DNA from: Ignavibacteria bacterium
Lineage (GTDB): Bacteria; Bacteroidota; Ignavibacteria; Tepidaquicellales; Tepidaquicellaceae
DNA: 44,727 nt
Direction of reading: 5' to 3'
NCBI GenBank assembly: GCA_016788375.1
Contig: JAEUSI010000008.1
Location: forward strand, 1-44,727
Below the pieces are notes generated by a model that did no database searches, was not told the DNA's origin, and worked only from the letters and a program-made list of their open reading frames with translations. Both the position numbers and the translations under genes were made by a program. This document shows, in pieces, positions 25,058-34,408 of the stretch (positions within the stretch are counted from its first letter, which is position 1; each line of letters opens with the position of its first letter).

Positions 25058-25708
25058 TCATGCAAGAGTGCCGCTGCCGCTGTTCAGCAAATCCATAACC
25101 CTGCCTGCTATATGATCTGCAAGATCATTAAAGCTGACAGGATTGTATTCAAAACTCGGCATTGCCGGAACAATCTTTCCTCCCGATTCAATAATTTTTA
25201 ACATATTCTTCAGATGTATCATGTTAAGAGGTGTTTCTCTCGGAACAATAATAAGAGGTTTTGAATATGAAAATGCATAATCAGCGGATTTCTCTATCAG
25301 ATTCTTGCTTTCGCCGTTTGCAATGCCGGCTAAAAATCCCATTGAACACGGGCATACAATCATTCCCGAACTTACATATTTGTTCGTAAAAATTTCAGAT
25401 TTCAGGTCAAGGTTATTATGAAACGTAACGGTTGATTTAAGCACTATCAGTTCGGGAAAAAGTGATGTCAGATTTGAATTCGTAAGCTCTGCACCGCACT
25501 CTTTATACAAAGTATATACGGCATATTCGGATAAAATCAGATCCACATTGAATTCATTCATGAGCAAAGCTCTGAGCATTCTGAGTCCGTAAATTGCACC
25601 GCTGGTTCCGGTCATTGCAAGAATAATGTTTTTCCCCTCACCGCTGTAATTTCTTATAAGAGTCGAAGTTTCTGTCTGTGCAACAGATGAAGATTTTTCT
25701 TTTGGCAT
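25058..25708 (-). CDS. ubiX: Flavin prenyltransferase UbiX family
   Basis: Makes prenylated FMN from FMN and dimethylallyl phosphate, the cofactor of UbiD-type decarboxylases. Of 216 residues, the first 25 are an extra polar tail. The fold begins at NIILAMTGTSGAIYG (27-41, FMN-binding). CPCSMGFLAGIANG (119-132) and VPRETPLNMIHL (155-166) are the other hallmark motifs. No ubiD is in the window. It is the last gene of a minus-strand operon, 4 bases after the permease gene. A small hairpin, GCATGA-AA-TCATGC (25050-25063), overlaps its stop and may serve as a terminator. Confidence 0.93.
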   Translation of the reverse strand: MPKEKSSSVAQTETSTLIRNYSGEGKNIILAMTGTSGAIYGLRMLRALLMNEFNVDLILSEYAVYTLYKECGAELTNSNLTSLFPELIVLKSTVTFHNNLDLKSEIFTNKYVSSGMIVCPCSMGFLAGIANGESKNLIEKSADYAFSYSKPLIIVPRETPLNMIHLKNMLKIIESGGKIVPAMPSFEYNPVSFNDLADHIAGRVMDLLNSGSGTLA

Positions 25709-25712
25709 AAGA

Positions 25713-27263
25713 TTAGTTCCTGTTTAATAAAATTGAAATTACCGTAAATATCAGAACTGATATTATTACAAATATAATGTTTTGAAAAACAAAAATCTGA
25801 ATAAAGAACAGAATCATTCCCGCTGCCATTGCAATAAACACTTCAAGAAATTTTGAAGCAGAATTGAATTTTGTGCTTTCAAGAGTGAAAGGATAAGTTC
25901 TGTCGAACAGAGAACTCACGGTAATCAGAAAATAAATTCCAGAAGAAACATAAAGCATGTTCATCACTGCGGTTTTAATATCAGAAGTAATTAAAACAAC
26001 GAGGAAGATGAGTGCGGTTACGGGAAGAATGAATCTTAAATAAATAAACTTTGCCGTACCGGATATGATTTTTCCTTTATCGGAAATGGGAAGAGAATCA
26101 TAAATCCAGTCTGTATTGTAAGTATTTTCGTCAAGTATTTTTGTGTTTGAGATCAGCATTTTCGAACTTATCATAAGAGTCAATGTTATAGAAGGGCTCA
26201 TTAACACAATCACAGTATTTACAAAATCACTGTTTCCGGAATTTCTGTTAAAATAAATCAATTCCGGTATTCCGGATATCAGACCGACTGATGCCATTAT
26301 AAGAGGAATCAAAGCGACCGGAAAGTATTTTGTTTTAAGAAAACGGGAATTGTTCAGCTGATTTTTTGCGAGATTATAAGAAGCTTTTTCGAATTTATCC
26401 GGAAGTATAAATTTATTTATAAATTCAGTTAAAAAAACGGATTTAAATTTTTTAACTTCGGTACTTTTACTTCTTAAGAGTGATTCAGCATTTACGAGCA
26501 TAACGGAATACTTATTTGTCAGAAAATAATAAAGACAAACATAAACCGTTAATGTAATGAGAATGCAGAATACAATGAATACCGGTTCATAAACCGGCAG
26601 TGAGAAGAAAGTCTGAGGAAGCCGGGCAGCAATGTCTTTTTCAAGAATATTAATTTTTAATGAATTTAAAGCAGGTTTCTTAATTCCAGCCGAAAGGGAT
26701 GAGGCAATAAAAATAAAAATGAAAAACAGAATCTGAAACAGATTCAGCATTAATCCAGCTCTTTTCGAAAAGTAAATCAGAATAAAGGAGTATACAATTG
26801 TAACAATGCCTGCAGAAGAAAAACCGAACAGCAGATTTGCTGAAAGATACAAAGCTGTTTTTAAAATATCATTATCAATCAGATGAAAGAATACAATCTG
26901 CGGAACGGTAGCCGATACTATAAAAAACATGAGAAAGAATAATGCTGAAAGGAATTTTGAAACAAAAAGATCCCGGCTTTTTAAGGGAAGGGATAACAGT
27001 ATATCACGATTCCTTACACCAAGAAACAAATTATCGAAATCATTCAGGACAAGCATTGCAAACAGGAAAAGATTTGATGTAAGAGTTAAAATAATGTAGC
27101 TTCTCTCGTTAAAAAAAGTATAAAAATTAAATGACAGGATTGTATTTGAAAAAAGATAAGCAATCAGTATACCGGTAAACTTTTTTCTTCCCGAATTTTT
27201 TTTATCACGGAAATCAAGCCTGATGAACAGTGAAAGCAAACTCTTTACGGAAGATTCTGTCAT
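25713..27263 (-). CDS. ABC-2-like multi-helix membrane protein
   Basis: A 516-residue integral membrane protein with about 12 hydrophobic helices in two similar halves. Each half carries the motif typical of ABC-2-type permeases: ILLSLPLKSRDLFVSKFLSA (about 88-107) and YDSLPISDKGKIISGTAKF in the second half. It resembles the long fused ABC-exporter permeases, but no ATP-binding cassette gene is next to it, so the partner must be encoded elsewhere or the protein acts differently. It sits 8 bases after mltG and 4 before ubiX in the same operon. The substrate cannot be predicted. A link with cell-envelope assembly is suggested only by mltG. Confidence 0.75.
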   Translation of the reverse strand: MTESSVKSLLSLFIRLDFRDKKNSGRKKFTGILIAYLFSNTILSFNFYTFFNERSYIILTLTSNLFLFAMLVLNDFDNLFLGVRNRDILLSLPLKSRDLFVSKFLSALFFLMFFIVSATVPQIVFFHLIDNDILKTALYLSANLLFGFSSAGIVTIVYSFILIYFSKRAGLMLNLFQILFFIFIFIASSLSAGIKKPALNSLKINILEKDIAARLPQTFFSLPVYEPVFIVFCILITLTVYVCLYYFLTNKYSVMLVNAESLLRSKSTEVKKFKSVFLTEFINKFILPDKFEKASYNLAKNQLNNSRFLKTKYFPVALIPLIMASVGLISGIPELIYFNRNSGNSDFVNTVIVLMSPSITLTLMISSKMLISNTKILDENTYNTDWIYDSLPISDKGKIISGTAKFIYLRFILPVTALIFLVVLITSDIKTAVMNMLYVSSGIYFLITVSSLFDRTYPFTLESTKFNSASKFLEVFIAMAAGMILFFIQIFVFQNIIFVIISVLIFTVISILLNRN

Positions 27264-27271
27264 AATTAGTT

Positions 27272-28312
27272 TTATTTGCCGTTCTTTTTAAGATTAGACT
27301 TATACTCTTTGACAGCCTGCAGGTGCTGCTGATAATTTTCGGAAAATTTATGACCGCCTTCGCCGGTAGCAACGAAAAATATATATTCATGAGTATCAGG
27401 ATTTATCGCGGCTTCTATGGCATCAGTGCCCGGATTATTTATCGGACCGGGCGGAAGACCTTTAAAAAGATAAGTGTTGTATTTCGAATTTATTTTAAGA
27501 TCACTGTAAAGCAGCCTTCTCGGTCCGTCTGGAATTATATACTGAATTGTCGGATCTGCCTCAAGTCTCATACCTTTTTTAATCCGGTTGTAATAAACTC
27601 CGGATATGACAGGCATCTCGCTGACAATTTTTGTTTCTCCCTGAATAATAGAAGCCATTGTTATCAGTTTCAGAAGATTTGAATCTGCATCTGTTTTATT
27701 TAATCTGACAAGTCCTCTGTCAATTACACGTTTCCTGAATTCATTAAAAAGAATGAAAACAAGACTTCTTTCACTGACAGAAGTCTGCAATTCGTATGTA
27801 TCGGGAAAAAGAAATCCTTCCAGATTATTTATTCTTCCGTTTAATCCGAGAAGATTTATCAGAGAATCATTTTCGGTTTCTTTGTAAAACTTTTCTTTAG
27901 ACAGCGATAATTTCTTTTCAATAAGCTTTCCGATCTGCTTTATTGTATAACCTTCGGGAACAGTAATCTTTATAAACTGAGTAAGACTCTTGTCTGTAAG
28001 CAAATCAATCAGATCGAGAGCGCTCATTCCGTTCTTAAAAAGATAACTTTTGGAAATTATCTGACTTTCTTTTCCGGCAATCTTAACAGCTATTTTAAAC
28101 AGAAGGGGATCCGGAATAATATCGTTGTCTTTAAGAAGAATTATTATTCCGTCAAGATTCTTTCCTTCTTCGATAATTACCTTCTTTTCAGGATTTCCTT
28201 TCCAGAAGTATTTTGAATAAAACAGCTGGTATATGATAAATGCAAGAAGAAAAATATTTAATACTGCAATAAACCAGCAGTATTTTCTGATTTCAGCTAA
28301 GAGTAACTGCAA
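27272..28312 (-). CDS. mltG: Endolytic murein transglycosylase MltG (YceG-like)
   Basis: Cleaves nascent peptidoglycan strands at the inner membrane, setting glycan length. Of 346 residues, a short cytoplasmic start and one membrane helix (about 12-32) precede the LysM-like region (about 45-110). The catalytic domain then has VPEGYTIKQIG, EGFLFPDTYEL, MASIIQGET (219-227), GMRLEADPTIQY, LPPGPINNPG and VATGEGGHKFS. Glu226 corresponds to E. coli catalytic Glu218. The start at 28312 gives a normal topology. It lies 40 bases after the glycosyltransferase gene and 8 bases before the permease, in one operon. Confidence 0.96.
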   Translation of the reverse strand: MQLLLAEIRKYCWFIAVLNIFLLAFIIYQLFYSKYFWKGNPEKKVIIEEGKNLDGIIILLKDNDIIPDPLLFKIAVKIAGKESQIISKSYLFKNGMSALDLIDLLTDKSLTQFIKITVPEGYTIKQIGKLIEKKLSLSKEKFYKETENDSLINLLGLNGRINNLEGFLFPDTYELQTSVSERSLVFILFNEFRKRVIDRGLVRLNKTDADSNLLKLITMASIIQGETKIVSEMPVISGVYYNRIKKGMRLEADPTIQYIIPDGPRRLLYSDLKINSKYNTYLFKGLPPGPINNPGTDAIEAAINPDTHEYIFFVATGEGGHKFSENYQQHLQAVKEYKSNLKKNGK

Positions 28313-28352
28313 TTTATGCTGTTAGATGTGTTTTAAACATAGTCTCCGAATA

Positions 28353-30350
28353 TTATTTCAGGTTATTTATCTGAGGCTGTTTGGCTTTGAGTGAATCATC
28401 AATTATTCTCAGATATTCAGAAACAGTTTCATTCTTTTTTTCAATTTCAAGATATCTTTCAAAATGTTCTTTAGCTTCAGAGAAATTTCCGTTGCCTTTA
28501 TAATATTCCCCGAGATAATAATGAGAGTCCGTATATTCAGGAAACAGCTCGACTGATTTCAGAAGATTTTTTTCAAAATTCGGAAAATCATTTAAATAGT
28601 AATATGCAAAAGCCCTGTAAAAATATGCGTAAGCGCAGTTCGGATCAATTTCAAGAATGCGGTTTGTAAGATAAAGAATCTGCTGACCGTCTTTTCTTCC
28701 CATAAGCGACTGAGCTTTCATCAGGAGTCCGTTGGTTTCCCTGGAGAGAATTCTGGTTTTACCCGGTTCGTATTTATAAATTTCCATTATCTCCGGCGGA
28801 AGAGTGGAAGCAGTGGAATAAACCGGGTCTTTATTTGCCACTCTGTACCATTCTCTGAGAAATGCAAGATAAGTGACACCGTTCTTATTCATGTAATTAC
28901 TCACATAACTGACATAATCCAGATCATTAATCTTATTAATCAGTTCAGGAGTAACAAGACCCGCAATATCCACGATTTTTCTGTCGGAATAATAGCCTAT
29001 AGCGCCGACATCATGAGTTGCAATCACATCAGTTTCGTTTGTATTGTCTTTCAGCCACTGAGCAGCTTTTACCTGCCTGTCATAAATATATTTGCACTGA
29101 TTAACATACAAATCACGGCTCTCGTCATAATTTTTAATACCGATGAAATATGCTATACCAACAAGAATATAAAAAATGCTTCTTGAAAATAACTGGTTGT
29201 CCGAATATTTATATATAATCCTGCATAAATCCCTGAAACCGACAGTTGCAACGAGTATAAAGAACGGAATAACCGGCATAAGATATCTGCCGAATCTGTG
29301 AGCATAAGGAAGTTTCAGCCAGTAAATAAAAACAAGCCCGAGAATAAACAGAATATATGCAGTATTCTGATTGTAGGTTTTTTTGTACAAATCGAAAAGC
29401 AGTTTAAGAAAGGAAAATATAAATCCTATCATTATTACATAATATGCACCATCCTTGAAATAATCCCAGACTTCATACCGTAGAAATGCTTCCCGGCTTC
29501 TGAATTCGGGAGAATAGTAAGTCAGCTTTGCGTTGTATGTATTCGGAAGAATTGAACCCGAAAGCATAAAATTCATCAGAAAATACAATCCGGTTAAACC
29601 TGCAAAAATCAAAAGAATTTTTTTCATCTCATCTGCAGTAAAAAGATTCAGATTTATATTATCTTTTGAATATATTTTTGTCAGAACATAATCGATAATA
29701 AGAGCAATAATAAAAACAATTCCATCCGGTCTTGTCCACATAATCAGACCGAGCATGACGGCAAAAGGAACGGCTTTCCTTTCTTTGTAAAAATAAGAAC
29801 AGAGTAAAAGTATAAAAATAAACATCGTTGTTTCCATGCCGGATACTGAAATGAAATTCATCCATTTGTCGATGATAAACAGACCGGTACAGACCATTGC
29901 AAGAATATTTTCCCTTGAAAATTCAAATGTAGCCAGTCTGTAAAATACCAGAGAGGACAAAACAAAAAACAATATTCCCAGAGCATAACTCAGCATCATT
30001 TCATTTTCTGTTATGAAAAAACCTATTCCGAGCAGTATTGTATACAACGGGGAAGTCGAACCGGCTGTAACCATTTCATTTTTGAAATATGAAAAACTGA
30101 AATAATGAGCCAGATTTTTGGCAAAAGTGAGATGAATCCACGGATCATCCAGAGGGAAACTGAAAAAATGATTGATTTTAAATGAAGATCTTAGAATGAA
30201 ATAACTGAGAAACAAAGGAACGAATGCAAATACAGTATAAATTATGATTTTTGAGATCCGGGTCGGCTTATAAGTGTTTTCAAATGCATATGTATTCTGA
30301 TCATTTCTGCTTGTCCGCTTCTTTTTAACAGGATATTTTAATTTTTTCAT
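28353..30350 (-). CDS. GT-C-type membrane glycosyltransferase with C-terminal TPRs
   Basis: A 665-residue membrane protein. A basic N-terminal tail leads into about 11-12 helices. The first extracytoplasmic loop contains PLDDPWIHLTFAKNL (67-81); this Asp-Asp is typical of GT-C enzymes that use polyprenyl-phosphate sugars. MWTRPDGIVF and YAHRFGRYLMPVIPF are also characteristic of this class. A soluble region (about 430-545, with THDVGAIGYYS) precedes two or three TPR units (about 555-650). It heads the operon with mltG, permease and ubiX. It probably glycosylates envelope lipid, polysaccharide or protein. Donor and acceptor are unknown. Confidence 0.82.
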   Translation of the reverse strand: MKKLKYPVKKKRTSRNDQNTYAFENTYKPTRISKIIIYTVFAFVPLFLSYFILRSSFKINHFFSFPLDDPWIHLTFAKNLAHYFSFSYFKNEMVTAGSTSPLYTILLGIGFFITENEMMLSYALGILFFVLSSLVFYRLATFEFSRENILAMVCTGLFIIDKWMNFISVSGMETTMFIFILLLCSYFYKERKAVPFAVMLGLIMWTRPDGIVFIIALIIDYVLTKIYSKDNINLNLFTADEMKKILLIFAGLTGLYFLMNFMLSGSILPNTYNAKLTYYSPEFRSREAFLRYEVWDYFKDGAYYVIMIGFIFSFLKLLFDLYKKTYNQNTAYILFILGLVFIYWLKLPYAHRFGRYLMPVIPFFILVATVGFRDLCRIIYKYSDNQLFSRSIFYILVGIAYFIGIKNYDESRDLYVNQCKYIYDRQVKAAQWLKDNTNETDVIATHDVGAIGYYSDRKIVDIAGLVTPELINKINDLDYVSYVSNYMNKNGVTYLAFLREWYRVANKDPVYSTASTLPPEIMEIYKYEPGKTRILSRETNGLLMKAQSLMGRKDGQQILYLTNRILEIDPNCAYAYFYRAFAYYYLNDFPNFEKNLLKSVELFPEYTDSHYYLGEYYKGNGNFSEAKEHFERYLEIEKKNETVSEYLRIIDDSLKAKQPQINNLK

Positions 30351-30472
30351 GTGACAAAATAATTATTTGAACAAGTAATATCAATTTTAATAGTTCAGAA
30401 TAAGAACAGTATAAGAGTATAGTATGACTTCGGTGATATACATTATAAATTTTACAGACAGTAATATTCAGT

Positions 30473-30497
30473 CCGGATAGAGTAAAAAAATATCCGG
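30473..30497. repeat. Intergenic GC-clamped hairpin between divergent genes
   Basis: CCGGATA (30473-30479) pairs perfectly with TATCCGG (30491-30497), with an 11-base A-rich loop. It lies about mid-way between divergent genes (starts at 30350 and 30598). It could be a terminator remnant or a protein-binding site. No promoter consensus was found in this 247-base gap. Confidence 0.4.
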
Positions 30498-30597
30498 CAT
30501 TCTTTTATTCATAATAAAACAGGCACAAACAGATAACAATTAGAAATAACATTGAAGTTAGTCCTGTATATTTCTAAGTTAGAAAAAAATTAATTTA

Positions 30598-31074
30598 ATG
30601 ACCAGTAAGTCAGAATATTTCATGAAGCAGGCGATTCTGCTTTCAAAAGAAAATCTCAGCAAGGTTTCCGGCGGACCTTTCGGAGCAGTAATAGTTAAAG
30701 ACGGCAAGCTTATTTCCGGTGGTTCGAATCAGGTTACTACACATAATGACCCTACTGCACATGCCGAAATTGAAGCAATAAGAGCTGCATGCAAAGCACT
30801 GAATACATTCAGTCTTGAGGGCTGTGAAATTTATACAAGCTGTGAACCTTGTCCGATGTGTCTTTCGGCGATTTACTGGGCAAGGCTTGATAAAATTTAT
30901 TATGCAAATACTCGGGAAGATGCCGCAGAATTGAATTTTGATGACGAATTTCTTTACAATGAAATCGGCAAGCCTTCTGAACACAGAAAAATTCCGATGA
31001 CACAGATTCTCCGTGACGAAGCATATGTTGTATTTAAAGAATGGATATTAAAAGAAAACAAGATACATTACTGA
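30598..31074 (+). CDS. guaD: Guanine deaminase (cytidine-deaminase fold)
   Basis: Deaminates guanine to xanthine in purine salvage and catabolism. The 158 residues follow Bacillus subtilis GuaD closely: GGPFGAVIVKDG, NDPTAHAEIEAIRAAC (zinc ligand His55 and proton-shuttling Glu57), TSCEPCPMCLSAIYWAR (Cys85 and Cys88), FDDEFLYNEIGKP and a C-terminal tail ending in Tyr that closes the active site. A tRNA adenosine deaminase is less likely because of the FDDxF and tail features. The amidohydrolase gene follows after 12 bases, suggesting co-transcription and possibly a shared catabolic role. Confidence 0.92.
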   Translation: MTSKSEYFMKQAILLSKENLSKVSGGPFGAVIVKDGKLISGGSNQVTTHNDPTAHAEIEAIRAACKALNTFSLEGCEIYTSCEPCPMCLSAIYWARLDKIYYANTREDAAELNFDDEFLYNEIGKPSEHRKIPMTQILRDEAYVVFKEWILKENKIHY

Positions 31075-31086
31075 AAATTTTTGAGA

Positions 31087-32649
31087 ATGAAAACTCTCTT
31101 TATAAATTCAAAAGTATGGACAGGGAACAGAAATTTCACTGATGCTTTGGGATTTGATTCTGAAACAGGAAAAGTCACTTTTACCGGAAACAGCCGGGAA
31201 TCCGGAAAAATAAGACATGAATATAATGAAGTAATAGATCTGAATAAAAAGCTGGTGCTTCCTGCTTTTACGGACGGACACTGTCATTTTATCAAGGGAG
31301 CATTTATTAATTCACAGCTGAATCTCAGAAATGCATCTACAGTAAATGAATTTACGGAGGGAATAAAAAAGTACAGAACAATAAACAGTGCTTTATGGAT
31401 ATACGGGGGATACTTTTCCGAAGCAAATTTTAAAGAAGCATTTACCCCCGGGATTGAATTTCTCGATGAAATATGCGGTGATGTTCCGGTAATTATTTCG
31501 AGATTTGATCTGCATTCTGCATTTGTAAATACGAAGGCGGTTGAAATATCAGGGATTTTAAGCAGGGAAAAAGAGTTTACGGATGAGGAAATTGTAAAAA
31601 AAGACAATATATTTACAGGAGAGGTTAAAGAAAGGGCGAGAGAATATATACTGGAAAAAATCCCCTTACCGGATTTACGTGAGAGAACGGAAACAGTATT
31701 AAATCAGATCTCAAAACTCCATTCATTCGGTATAACATCAATTTCGGACATTACTATGCCTGAAGATCTTGAAGTATACAAAGAACTTATAAACAGTGAT
31801 AAACTTTTACTGAATGTGGATTCCAGACTGCCATTTACCGAAGCCGGTAATATTGAAAAATATAAAAGAGAGTTCGGAGAAATTTCCGGGAAGATAAAAT
31901 TCAATTCTCTCAAAGCATTCTATGACGGTTCACTTTCCAGTAAGACGGCATATATGTTTTCAGATTACAAAAATACCGGAAGCAACGGAATCAGAACGGA
32001 ATATGCTGCAAGCGGAGATTTTGAAAAAGCAGCTTTTGAAATTGACAAGGCAGGATATCAGATATCTGTTCATGCAATAGGAGATAAAGCAGTATCAGAA
32101 CTTCTTAATCTTAACGAAGAAATCATTAAGCAAAACGGGATCAGGGACAGACGGTTCAGAATTGAGCATGCGCAGCATATTGCGGAAAGTGATTTTAAAA
32201 GATTCAGGGATTTAAATGTCATAGCTTCTGTTCAGCCGTCACATTTATTCAGTGATGCAATAACTGCAATGACTATACTGCCTGATCCGGGCTCAGAGCA
32301 TAATTACGGAAAATTATTTGATCACGGCGCGCATGTATGTTTCGGAACGGATTTCCCTGTAGTAAGCGAAAATCCTTTTGAAACACTTCATTATGCTGTT
32401 ACGAGAAAAGCAAAAGGATTTCCGGACGGTTTTTACAATGACCTGAGAATTTCATTGCCTGATTGTCTGAAGTCTTATACAGAAGAGAACAGCTATGCAG
32501 CATTTGACGAAAATAAAAGAGGAAAATTAATTCCCGGACAAGATGCAGATATAATGGTAATGGAAGACGATATTTTTAACATTGATGAAGATGAAATCAA
32601 AAACGGAAAAATAAATATGACATACTTTCAGGGTTACCGGATTTATTAG
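31087..32649 (+). CDS. YtcJ-like amidohydrolase (amidohydrolase 3)
   Basis: A 520-residue metal-dependent hydrolase of the YtcJ/Amidohydro_3 family. Metal ligands can be followed along the barrel: LPAFTDGHCHF (HxH), a mid-barrel region around YDGSLSSKTA, SVHAIGDKAV, RIEHAQHI and CFGTDFPV with the final Asp. The C-terminus returns to the small beta-sandwich (KLIPGQDADIMVM). Substrates of this family are diverse amides and N-acyl compounds, so none is assigned. A TTG six bases upstream (31081) is an alternative start; I prefer ATG 31087. The link to guaD suggests nitrogen-compound catabolism, by inference only. Confidence 0.88.
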   Translation: MKTLFINSKVWTGNRNFTDALGFDSETGKVTFTGNSRESGKIRHEYNEVIDLNKKLVLPAFTDGHCHFIKGAFINSQLNLRNASTVNEFTEGIKKYRTINSALWIYGGYFSEANFKEAFTPGIEFLDEICGDVPVIISRFDLHSAFVNTKAVEISGILSREKEFTDEEIVKKDNIFTGEVKERAREYILEKIPLPDLRERTETVLNQISKLHSFGITSISDITMPEDLEVYKELINSDKLLLNVDSRLPFTEAGNIEKYKREFGEISGKIKFNSLKAFYDGSLSSKTAYMFSDYKNTGSNGIRTEYAASGDFEKAAFEIDKAGYQISVHAIGDKAVSELLNLNEEIIKQNGIRDRRFRIEHAQHIAESDFKRFRDLNVIASVQPSHLFSDAITAMTILPDPGSEHNYGKLFDHGAHVCFGTDFPVVSENPFETLHYAVTRKAKGFPDGFYNDLRISLPDCLKSYTEENSYAAFDENKRGKLIPGQDADIMVMEDDIFNIDEDEIKNGKINMTYFQGYRIY

Positions 32650-32663
32650 AATCCGGAATTGAT

Positions 32664-34325
32664 TTAATTCTGAATTGCTGCTAATTCACCTGCTTTAATA
32701 AATGCGCCAATAAGATCAGCCACACCACCTGATTTAGAGAGTTCCGAAAACAGCATCTTGTATGGTTTTCCTTTGATTTTTACCTTCAGATTTTCATATT
32801 GTCTTGCACCGGATAAAATCGATTCCTTTAACTGAGCAGCCGATAGCTGCGGATAATATGATTTGAGAACAGCAGCGATTCCGCTTACTACGGGAGCTGC
32901 CATACTTGTTCCGCTGATAATTTTATACTTATTTCCCGGAGCGGTTGAATTTATCCTTGCGCCTGGAGCAAAAACATCGACTACTTCATCCGAATAATTG
33001 CTGAAAGATGCGGCAAGATCATATTTGGAATTTTCATTTTCCGGATCTTTCTCATCATTCCATTGCTTCATCCATGTGCTTGCGCCGACTACAATCATGT
33101 TTGAAAAATATTTTTTGTTTCCGTTTTCATACAGATATTTTCTGGGAAAATTAACAATTTCGGTAATATCTTCGCCTTCATTTCCCGCCGAAACAACGAA
33201 CAGTACATTATTATCCTCGGCATACTTTATCGCATCGACGACAAAGTCCGGATGCGGAGAAAAATACTTTCCTGCAGACATGTTAATTATGCTTGCGCCG
33301 TTGTCAACCGCATATCTGATTGCGTTTCCGACATCCTTATCTCTTTCGTCACCCTGATTCGGAACAGCCCTCAGGCACATTATTTTTACAAATGGCGCTT
33401 GCCCGGTCTTCTTAGATCCTATAATTCCCGACACATGAGTCCCGTGTATTTCGGTTTCTTCCAGCACATTATTATTTCCGTAATTTTTTTCCAGAAGAGT
33501 GTTTTCAGTTTCCGTATCAAGATCAAGAGAATCAAAGAGGACTTTTGATTTCAGCTTGTATTCATCATCGAGTTCTATAAGGTCATTTTTATCCGTTCCG
33601 AAAAGCATATAAATTCCAAGAATCATAGAAGCGGCATCCTGATATTTTCCTTTTAGTCCTTCAGAAATTTCCATCAGCTTTTTCGGATCAGATGTAATGT
33701 TTTTTGTCTTTAACACATTTTCGGCATTGATGTATTCAGACAGGGTTTCACTCACGCCTTCCTGAGTTGATATAATCTCATCTCTTTTATCTTCAAATTC
33801 TTTTTTTACTTTCTTAAAATAAAAATCAGTTTCATCAGTGCCGAGATTTTTCAGTCTGTAATATTCCCTTGTTACTTCAAGTGAAGCATTATACTTGGTT
33901 CCGAGAAAGTTCCAGCCGTAAAAATCATCGGTATATCCGTTATTATCGTCATCCACACCCGAAATACCGTATAGTTCACTTTCATTTTTCCAGATATTAT
34001 CTTTTAAATCTTCGTGATTTATGTCAAAGCCCGAATCAATGACAGCAACTGTCACATCTGTTCTTTGAGGGACAGGATTAAGAGTTTTTAAGAATTTATA
34101 GAATTCATTTGTCCTGACGCCTTCATATCCGTCTTTATCGGGGTCAAGCAATACCCAGTCCGGCAAATCACCCTGAATGGAAGTTTCGCTGTTAAGAAGA
34201 AAAATTTGAAGCGGATTTTTCTCTATATTATTGTTTACAGATAAGGTAAAACCCTGAAGGAAAAAAAGGACAGATAATACAAACAATGAAAACAATGTTC
34301 TCTTCGGCATGTTTTGTAATTTCAT
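32664..34325 (-). CDS. Exported subtilisin-like serine protease (S8)
   Basis: A 553-residue exported protease. The signal peptide occupies about 1-30 (MPKRTLFSLFVLSVLFF). The catalytic triad is Asp97 (VAVIDSGFDINHEDL), His294 (EIHGTHVSG) and Ser474 (SGTSMAAPVVSG), with oxyanion Asn382 (VVSAGNEGED). Asp and His are separated by about 197 residues, against about 32 in subtilisin, because of a helical, charged insertion (about 145-285). This arrangement is known in Bacteroidota S8 proteases. There is no clear C-terminal sorting domain. It converges on the amidohydrolase gene with 14 bases between stops and is divergent from the polyprenyl synthase gene. Confidence 0.93.
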   Translation of the reverse strand: MKLQNMPKRTLFSLFVLSVLFFLQGFTLSVNNNIEKNPLQIFLLNSETSIQGDLPDWVLLDPDKDGYEGVRTNEFYKFLKTLNPVPQRTDVTVAVIDSGFDINHEDLKDNIWKNESELYGISGVDDDNNGYTDDFYGWNFLGTKYNASLEVTREYYRLKNLGTDETDFYFKKVKKEFEDKRDEIISTQEGVSETLSEYINAENVLKTKNITSDPKKLMEISEGLKGKYQDAASMILGIYMLFGTDKNDLIELDDEYKLKSKVLFDSLDLDTETENTLLEKNYGNNNVLEETEIHGTHVSGIIGSKKTGQAPFVKIMCLRAVPNQGDERDKDVGNAIRYAVDNGASIINMSAGKYFSPHPDFVVDAIKYAEDNNVLFVVSAGNEGEDITEIVNFPRKYLYENGNKKYFSNMIVVGASTWMKQWNDEKDPENENSKYDLAASFSNYSDEVVDVFAPGARINSTAPGNKYKIISGTSMAAPVVSGIAAVLKSYYPQLSAAQLKESILSGARQYENLKVKIKGKPYKMLFSELSKSGGVADLIGAFIKAGELAAIQN

Positions 34326-34408
34326 ATATCTAAAATAATTAATTTTATATATTGAGAATGAAAATATGTAATACTCAGAACAATAATCCGACTAAAAAAT
34401 TACCTGTA

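Noticed and set aside
27323-27682. 119-codon plus-strand ORF
   Set aside because: It is antisense to mltG, which has all family motifs.
30540-30597. Possible promoter TATATTTC before guaD
   Set aside because: The last base differs from TAnnTTTG and no -33 element lies at the right distance.
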